Positions 55,619 to 63,669 of a stretch of DNA of 64,000 nt are shown here, piece after piece. The position numbers and the translations under genes are program-made. The DNA is from Methylorubrum thiocyanatum. Its GTDB lineage: Bacteria > Pseudomonadota > Alphaproteobacteria > Rhizobiales > Beijerinckiaceae. Every line of letters begins with the position of its first letter. Position 1 is the stretch's first letter. The stretch spans positions 1 to 64,000 of the forward strand of contig JACJIB010000002.1 of the NCBI GenBank assembly GCA_014138645.1. The letters run 5' to 3'. The notes under the pieces are model-generated. The model was not told the DNA's origin and searched no databases. It saw nothing but the letters and a program-made list of their open reading frames with translations.

Positions 55619-56173
55619 ATGCTGAGTGGGTCGGCGATCCTGCGGGTTCTGCTCCTGATCGTGGCGGCGGCGGGCTTGGCCTGGATCGTCCAGTCCCTCT
55701 GGCTCCATGCCCCGGAATCGGGGGGGGCCGCGCCGGCCAACGGCACCGCGACCTCCGGCCGTCCGGCGGAGAGGGCCGCGGCGCCCCCTGCCCCCGAACC
55801 GGTGCGCGTGGTGAGGCCGGCCGAGCCTGTGAGGGAGCCGGCGCGGTCCGCCGAGGCGCCACCTCCGCCCGCCTCCGCACCGCCGGTCGAACCGACTCCT
55901 TCACCCGCTCCTGCCCCGGTCGCGCAGACGCCGCCGCCGCCCGCGCCGGATCCGGTGGCCGAGGCCGAGGAGAACGCTCCGGCCGCGGCGGTCGCCCTCG
56001 TCGATCTCAACACCGCCTCGCTCGCCGACCTGAATGGGCTGAAGGGCGGCGGCGCCATCGGCCGCACCATCATCCAGCACCGGCCCTACGCTTCCATCGA
56101 TCAGCTTCTGAGCAAGCGCGTCCTCAACCGCGCCACCTATCAGCGGATCAAGGATCAGGTGACCGTCCGGTGA
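55619..56173 (+). CDS. Membrane-anchored HhH protein (ComEA-like)
   Basis: A 184-residue protein. Residues 6-28 are a membrane segment (LRVLLLIVAAAGLAWIVQSL), followed by a long Pro/Ala-rich linker (about 36-120) and a helix-hairpin-helix domain (VDLNTASLADLNGLKGGGAI and GRTIIQHRPYASIDQLLSKR) like that of ComEA. It is probably anchored in the inner membrane with the HhH part on the outside. DNA binding is expected for the fold; a role in competence is possible but no other competence gene is near. Confidence 0.7.
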   Translation: MLSGSAILRVLLLIVAAAGLAWIVQSLWLHAPESGGAAPANGTATSGRPAERAAAPPAPEPVRVVRPAEPVREPARSAEAPPPPASAPPVEPTPSPAPAPVAQTPPPPAPDPVAEAEENAPAAAVALVDLNTASLADLNGLKGGGAIGRTIIQHRPYASIDQLLSKRVLNRATYQRIKDQVTVR

Positions 56174-56349
56174 CGGGCGGGGCCGTGAAGGGCGGGCCGT
56201 GCGAGGCCGAGGGCGGAGGGCCCCCGCCGGCTCGTGAAAAGCCGTTTCCCGGGAGACGAGCGGGCGCGAGAGAAACCGGCAGGCCGCTCTCCGGCGGCCG
56301 CAGCCCGCATCCGACCCTGGCACAGCGCGCGCCGAGGCCCTAAACAGGG

Positions 56350-56361
56350 GGGAACGTTCCC
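56350..56361. promoter_or_regulatory. Perfect 12-bp palindrome
   Basis: gggaacgttccc is a perfect palindrome, 25 bases before the ATG of the 71-residue gene at 56386. It could be an operator for a dimeric regulator or a hairpin; nothing in the window names the protein that would bind it. Confidence 0.4.
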
Positions 56362-56385
56362 GTAAACGAAGGCCGAGGCCGCTCC

Positions 56386-56601
56386 ATGCAAACGACATCC
56401 GGCGCACCGATCCTCCGCCGGGATCTGGGCGTCGAGGAGACGACGGAATCCGACAACATCGTCCGCTGGGACGGCGAGCGGCTCTACGTCGAGCAGGACA
56501 TCTACCACAACGGCCAGCTCGTCCACCGCAAGTACCGGCGCACGATCACCGAGCCGGTGGCCCGCGCCCTGCAGGCGATCCTCAAACGCTCGCAGCAATG
56601 A
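56386..56601 (+). CDS. Small hypothetical protein
   Basis: A 71-residue protein: MQTTSGAPILRRDLGVEETT and LYVEQDIYHNGQLVHRKYRR, with a final helix ITEPVARALQAILKRSQQ. No known family. Its stop overlaps the DUF3016 start by four bases (ATGA), so the two are coupled. A perfect palindrome lies just upstream. Confidence 0.65.
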   Translation: MQTTSGAPILRRDLGVEETTESDNIVRWDGERLYVEQDIYHNGQLVHRKYRRTITEPVARALQAILKRSQQ

Positions 56602-57116
56602 GGGCGGCGGCCCTCGCCCTTCTCGCGGTTCTGGCCCTTCCGCCGTCGCTTCCCCTGGCCGCCTCGCCCGCGGCGGCCCAGGTGCGGGTGACCTTCGTCG
56701 CGCCCGAGCGCTACACGGATGCCCAGAACCGCTTCGGCTCGGGCCTGCCGCTGCGGGTGGTGCTGGCCGAGATGCGCCGCCTGTTCGAGACTTTGGGCAA
56801 TGCCGTGCTGGCGCCGGGCCAGACCCTGGACATCGCGGTGCTCGACATCGACCTCGCCGGGCTGGACCAGCCGAGCTTCGGCCCGGCCCAGGGTGTGCGG
56901 GTGGTGACCGACATCACCCCGCCCCGCTTCCGCCTGCGCTACGCCCTGAAGGAACGGGGCCGCACGGTGCTCGCGTCGGAAGAGACCGTCAGCGACATCA
57001 ACTTCCTGCTGCGCGCCAACCGCCTCTCGTCCGGGCAGACCTTCTTCTACGAGCGCGAGGTGCTGCGGGACTGGTTCCAGGCGCGCTTCGTGCAGCGGCG
57101 CCCGCCGCCGGGCTGA
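56598..57116 (+). CDS. DUF3016 domain secreted protein
   Basis: A 172-residue protein with a signal peptide (MRAAALALLAVLALPPSLPL, cleavage near AAAQ). The mature part VRVTFVAPERYTDAQNRFGS, LDIAVLDIDLAGLDQPSFGP and FRLRYALKERGRTVLASEET matches DUF3016, a periplasmic family of unknown function. It begins four bases inside the upstream gene and shares its transcript. The DGK gene starts 85 bases later. Confidence 0.75.
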   Translation: MRAAALALLAVLALPPSLPLAASPAAAQVRVTFVAPERYTDAQNRFGSGLPLRVVLAEMRRLFETLGNAVLAPGQTLDIAVLDIDLAGLDQPSFGPAQGVRVVTDITPPRFRLRYALKERGRTVLASEETVSDINFLLRANRLSSGQTFFYEREVLRDWFQARFVQRRPPPG

Positions 57117-57200
57117 TCGACGGGGCCGTCACACGCCCGACGCCCGCGCCTGCCATGTCCGTACCGTCACGGGCCGGACACAGGCGAGTCACCGAACGGC

Positions 57201-58100
57201 ATGCGGATCGTCCTCGTCGTCAACGCCGCGTCGGGCGCCTTCGCCGACGGTCTGAGGCCGGACGCGATCCGCGCACGCCTGACGGCGGCGGGCCTCGACC
57301 TCGCGCCGGAGCCGGACGAGAGCCTCGCCCTGCCGGAGCGCCTGCGGGCCGCGCTCCGCACCGAGGGCGTCGGGGCGGTGGTGGTGGCGGGCGGCGACGG
57401 CACGCTCAACGGCGCGGCCGGCGTGCTGGCGGGAAGCGGCGTGGCGCTCGGCATCCTGCCCCTCGGCACCATGAACCTGCTGGCCAAGGATCTCGGCATC
57501 CCGCTCGATCTCGATGGCGCCATCGCCGTGCTGCGGGCCGGGCATGCGCGCGCCATCGATGTCGGCCGCGTCAACGGCCACGTCTTTCTCATCAACTCGG
57601 TGCTCGGCATGCCCGCCCGCATGGCCCGCCACCGCGAGGGGTTCCGCGGGCGGCGCCTCGGCCCGTCGGCCCTGCTGCGTCTGGCGGTGGCGATCCTGCG
57701 CCATCTCGGCCCCTACCCGCCCCTCTCCGCGGTGATCTCGGAGAGCGGACGGCGGACCCGGCGGCGCGTCCGCCTGCTCGCGGTCGTCAACAACGACTAC
57801 GCGCAAGCACCGGGAAAGCTTCTGGAGCGGAGCCAGGTCGATGGCGGTGAGTTGACGCTCTACATCGCCCGCCGGCTCTCGCCGTGGCGCCTCGCCCGGC
57901 TGGCGCTCGGGTTCGGACTCGGCCGCTGGCGCGACGGGCCGGATCTGGAGCGCCGCGGCGCGACCCGGTTCGCCGTCGCCGCCCGGCGGCGGGCGCTGCG
58001 GGTGATGAACGATGGAGAGGTTCGCTTGATCGCCCCGCCCCTGCGCTACCGCCTGATGCCCCGCGCGCTCACCGTGATCGTGCCGGAGCCGGTCCGGTGA
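57201..58100 (+). CDS. Diacylglycerol/sphingosine-kinase-like protein
   Basis: A 299-residue lipid-kinase-fold protein: MRIVLVVNAASGAFADGLRP, VVAGGDGTLNGAAGVLAGSG (the GGDGT nucleotide motif), ILPLGTMNLLAKDLGIPLDL and, later, LLAVVNNDYAQAPGK. It is likely to phosphorylate a lipid such as diacylglycerol. The metallophosphoesterase gene overlaps its stop by four bases (GTGA), so a kinase and a phosphatase-like enzyme are translationally coupled. Confidence 0.85.
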   Translation: MRIVLVVNAASGAFADGLRPDAIRARLTAAGLDLAPEPDESLALPERLRAALRTEGVGAVVVAGGDGTLNGAAGVLAGSGVALGILPLGTMNLLAKDLGIPLDLDGAIAVLRAGHARAIDVGRVNGHVFLINSVLGMPARMARHREGFRGRRLGPSALLRLAVAILRHLGPYPPLSAVISESGRRTRRRVRLLAVVNNDYAQAPGKLLERSQVDGGELTLYIARRLSPWRLARLALGFGLGRWRDGPDLERRGATRFAVAARRRALRVMNDGEVRLIAPPLRYRLMPRALTVIVPEPVR

Positions 58101-58981
58101 GACGGATCGCCCATATTTCCGACCTGCATTTCGGGCGCACCGATACGGCGGTGGTCGACGCGCTCGCCGCCGAGCTGAATCGCGATCCGCCGGACCTGAT
58201 CGTGGCATCGGGCGACTTCACCATGCGGGCCCGGCGCAAGGAATACGTGGAGGCGCGCGCCTTCCTCGACGGGCTCACCGCGCCCTGGATCGCGGTGCCG
58301 GGCAATCACGACATCGCCTATTTCAAGCTCTTCACCCGCTTCTTCCACCCGTTCGGACGCTACCGCCGGTTCATCGCGCGGGACACCGAACCGACCTTCC
58401 TCGACGACGAGATCGCGGTGGTCTGCCTCAACACGGTGCGCACCTGGGCGCCGGAGACCGACTGGTCTCAAGGGAAGATCACCCGCGCACAGATCGCCCG
58501 CACCGAGGAGCGGCTGGCGGCTTTGCCGGAACACGTCTTCCGGATCGTGGTCGGGCATCATCCGTTCATGCCGCCGCCCTGGGACGCGGAGGCCCGCCTC
58601 GTCGGCCGCGCCGACGAGGCGCTCGATGCCTTCCGCCGCCACGGCGTCGGGCTGACGCTCGCCGGCCATCTCCACCGCCACTACGCCCGCTTCGCCGAGG
58701 CGCCGGAGACCGGTGCCGAACCCGACAGCGTCGCCGTCGATCGCGGCTCGGCGCAGGCCGGCGGCACGCGGCTGCTCGCCGTCCAGGCGGGCTCGGCCAC
58801 CTCGACGCGGCTGCGCGGCAACGAGCCCAACGCCTACAACCGCATCGTCATCGAGGACGGCCGCGCCACCGTCACCGTGCGGGTCTGGACCGGCGCGGGC
58901 TTCGAGGACGTGCGGGAGGACGGATCCGCGCCCGCTGCGGTGGAGGAGCGTCCGGGCGCGACGGCGCCGGCCGGGCGCTGA
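58097..58981 (+). CDS. Calcineurin-like metallophosphoesterase
   Basis: A 294-residue phosphoesterase with the full motif set: HISDLHFGR, SGDFTMRARR, PGNHDIAYFK, VVGHHPFM and LAGHLHRHYARF, which coordinate two metals. Such enzymes hydrolyse phosphomono- or diesters. The GTG start at 58097 overlaps the lipid-kinase gene and longer starts inside it are rejected. The C-terminal part has extra beta strands. Substrate unknown; lipid headgroup or nucleotide phosphates are plausible given the partner. Confidence 0.85.
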   Translation: MRRIAHISDLHFGRTDTAVVDALAAELNRDPPDLIVASGDFTMRARRKEYVEARAFLDGLTAPWIAVPGNHDIAYFKLFTRFFHPFGRYRRFIARDTEPTFLDDEIAVVCLNTVRTWAPETDWSQGKITRAQIARTEERLAALPEHVFRIVVGHHPFMPPPWDAEARLVGRADEALDAFRRHGVGLTLAGHLHRHYARFAEAPETGAEPDSVAVDRGSAQAGGTRLLAVQAGSATSTRLRGNEPNAYNRIVIEDGRATVTVRVWTGAGFEDVREDGSAPAAVEERPGATAPAGR

Positions 58982-59023
58982 GCCTCCGCCCCTGTTTGCG
59001 GGTGCGTCCGGCCTCGACGGACC

Positions 59024-59059
59024 GTCATTCCGGGTTCGCCTGCGGCGCCCCGGAATGAC
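59024..59059. repeat. Interspersed palindromic element
   Basis: GTCATTCCGGG (59024-59034) pairs with CCCGGAATGAC (59049-59059) around a GTTCGCCTGCGGCG loop. The same unit appears at 31839-31956 and 47682-47797. It lies between two convergent genes. Confidence 0.75.
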
Positions 59060-59113
59060 CGCGGGGACGCGACGGCTCGGTCGATGGCGCGCCGCCCTTC
59101 CCGGGTCGAAGGC

Positions 59114-60574
59114 TTACGGCATCGCCGTCCGCCGTGCCCCCCGCCCCGCGAGGCTGACGGCGAAGGCCACCGCGAGGTTGAGCGCCAGGGCCACGACGCC
59201 GATATTGAGATCCTGCACCGGTCCCGGCAGGTCGGGGAACAGCTTGGCCAGGGTGTAGCCGCCGACCACCGTCACCGCCACGGCGGCGACGCCCGCCAGG
59301 ATGCCGGCCATCGCCCCCGCCCGCGTCAGCGGGTTGTTGGGCAGGAGGCTGAAGAAGAAGGCCGGAAACAGCTGCGTCACGACGGCGTAGCCGATCAGCA
59401 GCAGTTGCACGATGGTCTCGCCGCCGTAGAGGGTGAAGCCGACGCAGGCGAGCGCCAGCAGCGGCGCGATTCCCTTGGCGAGCCGGCCGGTGGTGGCGTC
59501 GGTCGCGTTGCGCGCCAGCGGCCGGTAGAGGTTCTGCGCGATCAGCGTCGAGCCGGCGATCAGGATCATGGAACCCGGCACCAGTGCGGTCAGTACGCCG
59601 GTGGCGCCGATGACGCCGACGAACCACGGCGGGAAGGTCTGGAGCGCGATCTTGAAGAGCGAGAGATCGACGTCCGGCCCCGTCAGCCCCGGCACCTGCA
59701 GCACCGCGGCGAAGCCCGCGAAGAACACGAACAGCAGCATGAGCTGGTAGAGCGGCAGGAACACCGCGTTGCGCCGGAAGGTGCGTTCGTCGCTCGCGGT
59801 GTAGATCGAGGCGAAGATGTGCGGAAACATCCAGCCGCCCAGCGCCGTGAGCAGGGTGGTCGAGGCGAACCATGTCGCGCTCTGGCCGCGATCCGGCAGC
59901 GCCAGGAAGCCGGGCTTGGCCCCATCGATCGCGGTGAACATCGCGCCGATGCCGCCATAGTAGTGATAGGGCAGGTAGATCCCCAGAAACAGCACCACGA
60001 ACAGGATCATGAAGTCCTTGAGCACGGCGGTCCAGGCCGAGCCGCGCACGCCCGAGACCATGACGTAGACGGTGAGCACGGCCGCGCCGATCCAGATCGC
60101 CAGCGTCGGCGAGATCGCCCCGTAGGAGGCGGTGGCGACGATGATGCCGAGCCCCTTCAACTGGAGCACCATGTAGGGGACCAGCGCCACGATCCCGACG
60201 AGCGCCACGAGGATGCCGAGGCTTTTGCTGTCGTAGCGCGCCGCGAAATAATCGGGCTGCGAGAACAGGTTGCGCTCCTTGGCGAAGCGCCAGGCCGGCG
60301 GCAGGATCCAGTAGGAGATGACGTAGATCAGCGTCAGGTAGCAGAGGATGTAGTAGGTCGGCCCGCCCTTGCCGTAGGCCCAGCCCGAGCCGCCGAGGAA
60401 GGTGAAGGTGGTGTAGATCTCGCCCGCCATCAGCAGGAAGACGAGCAGCGTGCCGAAGCCGCGCTTGCCCACGCTCCACTGCTCCATGTCCATGTCGTGG
60501 CCCGACCGCGCCCGCAGGCCCAGACCGAGCGCCACAAGGACGGCGAGCGCGATGATCGGAAGCGCCGCGTTCAT
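59114..60574 (-). CDS. Sodium:solute symporter (SSS/MctP-like)
   Basis: A 486-residue permease of the sodium:solute symporter family with about 13 membrane helices: LLVFLLMAGEIYTTFTFLGG, GPTYYILCYLTLIYVISYWI and VPGSMILIAGSTLIAQNLYR. It resembles MctP-type monocarboxylate (pyruvate, acetate, lactate) transporters. The preceding small membrane gene (DUF3311) overlaps its start by four bases, the known MctP arrangement. A hybrid histidine kinase gene lies upstream on the same strand and may sense the substrate. Confidence 0.85.
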   Translation of the reverse strand: MNAALPIIALAVLVALGLGLRARSGHDMDMEQWSVGKRGFGTLLVFLLMAGEIYTTFTFLGGSGWAYGKGGPTYYILCYLTLIYVISYWILPPAWRFAKERNLFSQPDYFAARYDSKSLGILVALVGIVALVPYMVLQLKGLGIIVATASYGAISPTLAIWIGAAVLTVYVMVSGVRGSAWTAVLKDFMILFVVLFLGIYLPYHYYGGIGAMFTAIDGAKPGFLALPDRGQSATWFASTTLLTALGGWMFPHIFASIYTASDERTFRRNAVFLPLYQLMLLFVFFAGFAAVLQVPGLTGPDVDLSLFKIALQTFPPWFVGVIGATGVLTALVPGSMILIAGSTLIAQNLYRPLARNATDATTGRLAKGIAPLLALACVGFTLYGGETIVQLLLIGYAVVTQLFPAFFFSLLPNNPLTRAGAMAGILAGVAAVAVTVVGGYTLAKLFPDLPGPVQDLNIGVVALALNLAVAFAVSLAGRGARRTAMP

Positions 60575-60774
60575 GGCTCCTCTCCCGGTTCCCGATTGGC
60601 GGGATCGGTGAGGTAGATCAGCGCCATGATCGCCGAGGTCGCGACCGTGCAGCCGACGAGCCACGCCAGCAGCAGCGGCATGCCGAGCACCAGCGGCTCG
60701 ACCCGGTTGAGGAAGAACGGACCGGCCATCATCCCGAGGAAGGGAAGGGCCGCGAGCCATTGAAGCGATTTCAT
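60571..60774 (-). CDS. DUF3311 family membrane protein
   Basis: A 67-residue protein with two membrane helices (FLGMMAGPFFLNRVEPLVLG and LLLAWLVGCTVATSAIMAL). The tail TDPANREPGEEP fits DUF3311, which is found upstream of SSS transporters. It is likely an accessory or stabilising subunit. The ATGA-type overlap with the symporter gene shows coupling. The Met at 60774 is used because the longer frame is not membrane-like. Confidence 0.85.
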   Translation of the reverse strand: MKSLQWLAALPFLGMMAGPFFLNRVEPLVLGMPLLLAWLVGCTVATSAIMALIYLTDPANREPGEEP

Positions 60775-60916
60775 CGCCGGGCCCTCCCCGGCGATGCCTT
60801 GCGGAAACGTGCCTGCGGTCCGGTCATGCGCTCCCCGTCGGTTCGGCGCTGGACCATGAGGCAGAATTTGCACCAGGGCGAGGGGATGAATTCCTCTTTT
60901 CCGTCCGGGCCGCCGC

Positions 60917-62986
60917 TCAGGCCGCCTCGGCGCGGCGGTTCAGCAGCCCCGGCAGGGCCCGCAGGTTGAGGGGTTTGGGCAGGAAGTTGTCGAAGCCCGC
61001 CGCGAAGGCGGCGGTCACGTCCTCGCGGCCGGTATTGGCGGTGAGCGCCACGAGATGGAGCGGCTCGGCACCGGTCTCGGCCTCGCGGGCGCGGATGCGG
61101 CGGGCCACCTCCAGGCCGTCGAGGCCGGGCATGCGGATGTCGATCAGCGCGAGGTCGAACGGCCCCTGCCCGTCCACCGCCGCCAGCGTCTCGAGGCCGT
61201 CGCGGGCGAGGATCACCTGCGCGCCGAGCCGCTCCAGCGCCTTGGTCGCGAGCAGGGCATTGATCGGGTTGTCCTCCGCCAGCAGCACGCGGCGGCCCGG
61301 CCCGGATTGCGCCATTGCGGATTGGACCGGCTCGGATTGAACCGGCGCAGGCAGGGCCGGGGCATCGGCGGTACCGCGGGCCGGCGTGGGTCTCGGCTCC
61401 AGCAGACGGTCGAACAGGGAGCGGGCGCGCACCGGCTTGATCAGGTAGCTGTCGAAGCCCTTGGCGCTCGGCGCGCCGAATTCCCGCCGGTCGAAGGGCG
61501 AGAGCAGGATCAGGCTGCAGCGCACGCCGCTGCGGGCGGCCTCCGCCGCGAGCCGCCGCACGGCCGCGTCGCCCAGGCTGCGGTCGGCGATGAGCGCGTC
61601 GAAGGCAACCCCCGACAGCGCGTCAAGGCCGGCTTCCGCACTGTCCACGACCACCGCCGCCGCGCCCGAGCGGCTGAGCCGCCGCGCCAGGAACGGCGCT
61701 TGGTAGGGCGAGGCTGCCACGATCAGGATTTTCCGCGGGGCCAGGGTGGGTTGGGGGACGGGGACCGGCGCTCCCTCCGCCGCCGGCAGCGGCAGCACGA
61801 CCCGGAAGATCGAGCCGCGTCCCACGGTCGATCGGGCCTCGATCGTGCCGTTCATGCGCTCCACGAGGCGGCGGGTGATGGCCAGCCCCAGCCCGGTGCC
61901 CTCGTGGCTGGCGCTGTCCTCGCCCTGCTCGAATTCCTCGAACAGGATCGGGATACGCTCCTCCGGGATGCCCGGTCCGGTATCCTCGATCGTGAGGACG
62001 AACCCTTCCCGTTGCCCCTCCCCCGCCCGGGCGAGGCTGACGCCGACGCCGCCGGCTTGCGTGAACTTGATGGCGTTGCCGGCCAGATTCACGAGGATCT
62101 GCCGCACCCGGTCGGCATCGCCCACGCGCAAGGCGGTGAGATCGTCGGCGATGTCGAGGGCGATCTCCAGGCCCTTGTCCTGCGCCCGCGGGGCCAGCAG
62201 CTCGACCACGCCCTCGACCAGGGCGGCGACGTCGAAGGGCTCGGCGGCGAGGTCGAGGCGGCCGGCCTCGATGCGGGAGAAGTCGAGGATGCCGTCGACG
62301 AGGCCGAGCAAGGCCTTGCCGCTGGTGCGGAAGGCCTCGACATAGGTGCGCTGCTCCGGATTGAGCGGCGTGTCGAGCAGCAGGTCGGCCATGCCGAGGA
62401 TGCCGTTGAGCGGCGTGCGCAGTTCGTGGCTGACGGTGGCGAGGAATCGGGATTTCGCGACGTTGGCGGCCTCGGCCCGGCTCTTCGCCTCGTCCAGCGA
62501 GCGGGCCGCCTCGACGCGCCCGGTCACGTCCTGCCCCGCCCGGAGCCAGCTCGGACCGTCGGTACGGCCGGCCGCCGGCATCTCGATGAACGAGAACCAG
62601 CGCGGCACCCCGTCCACCGGCACCAGACGCTCCTCCACCACCCGCACGCCGTCGGGGCGCTGCTCGCTGGCGCCGCGCTCGATCACCTGCGGCGTCAGGG
62701 TCGAGCCGATCAGCTCCAGCGGCTTCACGCCGAGCAGCGCGGCGAAGCCCTCGCTGGCGAAGGTGATCCGCCCCTGCCCGTCCCGCTGCACCACGGCCTG
62801 GGTCGTAGCCTCCACCAGCACCCGGTAGCGCTCCTCGCTCTCGGCGATCTGCCAGAGCCGGTCCTGAAGCGCTTCGGCGATGTCGGAATCCGGCACGACC
62901 GGCTCGCGGCGGCGGAGCGAGACCAGGATCAGCGCCAGCATCGCACCCGCGATGCTCAGGCCCATCACGCTCACCGCAAGGGTCAT
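60917..62986 (-). CDS. Hybrid sensor histidine kinase
   Basis: A 689-residue kinase. Residues 4-24 form one membrane helix; a PAS domain covers about 45-160. The HisKA domain has FLATVSHELRTPLNGILGM with phosphoacceptor His187, then the HATPase with NLAGNAIKFTQ and TGPGIPEERI. Two receiver-like domains follow: the first (about 440-555) begins ILIVAASPYQAP, lacking the usual acidic pair though a later Asp (DALIADRSLGD) remains, so it may be degenerate. The second (about 565-685, VLLAEDNPINALL, DLALIDIRMPGLDGLEV) is intact. No partner regulator is adjacent. The start at 62986 precedes the membrane helix; the longer frame is unlikely. Confidence 0.85.
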   Translation of the reverse strand: MTLAVSVMGLSIAGAMLALILVSLRRREPVVPDSDIAEALQDRLWQIAESEERYRVLVEATTQAVVQRDGQGRITFASEGFAALLGVKPLELIGSTLTPQVIERGASEQRPDGVRVVEERLVPVDGVPRWFSFIEMPAAGRTDGPSWLRAGQDVTGRVEAARSLDEAKSRAEAANVAKSRFLATVSHELRTPLNGILGMADLLLDTPLNPEQRTYVEAFRTSGKALLGLVDGILDFSRIEAGRLDLAAEPFDVAALVEGVVELLAPRAQDKGLEIALDIADDLTALRVGDADRVRQILVNLAGNAIKFTQAGGVGVSLARAGEGQREGFVLTIEDTGPGIPEERIPILFEEFEQGEDSASHEGTGLGLAITRRLVERMNGTIEARSTVGRGSIFRVVLPLPAAEGAPVPVPQPTLAPRKILIVAASPYQAPFLARRLSRSGAAAVVVDSAEAGLDALSGVAFDALIADRSLGDAAVRRLAAEAARSGVRCSLILLSPFDRREFGAPSAKGFDSYLIKPVRARSLFDRLLEPRPTPARGTADAPALPAPVQSEPVQSAMAQSGPGRRVLLAEDNPINALLATKALERLGAQVILARDGLETLAAVDGQGPFDLALIDIRMPGLDGLEVARRIRAREAETGAEPLHLVALTANTGREDVTAAFAAGFDNFLPKPLNLRALPGLLNRRAEAA

Positions 62987-63158
62987 CGGTTCCACGCTCG
63001 TCCCCCAAGGCTGCCCGTGCCGGAAGCCCGGCGCGTCAGGGGATCGACAGTGCCAGCCGCGCGTGAAGCGGCGCTTGAGAAAGAGGCTTAAGGGGGGATG
63101 AGCGGGATCGATGGGATTTTGACGACCGGATGCTGCCGCGCACCGGTCGGCCGACGGC

Positions 63159-63608
63159 TCACACCTCCGGAAACCGCTGGAGCAGCGCGTTCCCGTCGAG
63201 CCGGAGTGCGGCGCCGACCTCGGCCAGGGCCGCGTGCTCCTCGCGTCCGATGCCCTCGTGGTCGGCGACATCCGTAGCGACGAGGAAGACGTTGCGGCGC
63301 TGCTCCTCCGGCCGCTCCGCGATGGCGCCGATCCGCACGAGGTTCTCCGCGCGGCCGGCGCGGGTGCGGGCGCGGCCGAGCGCCTCGTAGAGGGCGTGTT
63401 CCAGCATCAGGCTGTCATAGCCCTTCTCGATGATCGGGTTCGCGCGGATTCCGGCCAAAGCCGTCTCGAATTCCTCACTCATCAGTTCGCCGTCGGCGAC
63501 CGCGACATTGGCGCAGGCCGAGACCGCCGCCTGCATCAGCGACTCGTCGCCGGCATAGGCCTTGAGGGTGGTGCGGAAGCGCTCGACCGCGTCGTGAAGA
63601 AGACCCAT
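63159..63608 (-). CDS. TerB-like tellurite-resistance family protein
   Basis: A 149-residue helical protein: MGLLHDAVERFRTTLKAYAG, SACANVAVADGELMSEEFET and FLVATDVADHEGIGREEHAA. The two acidic loops (ADGE and DHEGIG) are typical of the TerB family, which binds metal or acts in stress tolerance. The start at 63608 is chosen because the longer frame upstream reads as low-quality sequence. It overlaps nothing; the sugar-nucleotidyltransferase gene ends 61 bases upstream on the same strand. Confidence 0.75.
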   Translation of the reverse strand: MGLLHDAVERFRTTLKAYAGDESLMQAAVSACANVAVADGELMSEEFETALAGIRANPIIEKGYDSLMLEHALYEALGRARTRAGRAENLVRIGAIAERPEEQRRNVFLVATDVADHEGIGREEHAALAEVGAALRLDGNALLQRFPEV

Positions 63609-63669
63609 GTCCTGAAAAAATCCTGCCCGACAAAACCCCATCTCGGAGCCCCGACAACGGGGATGCCGG

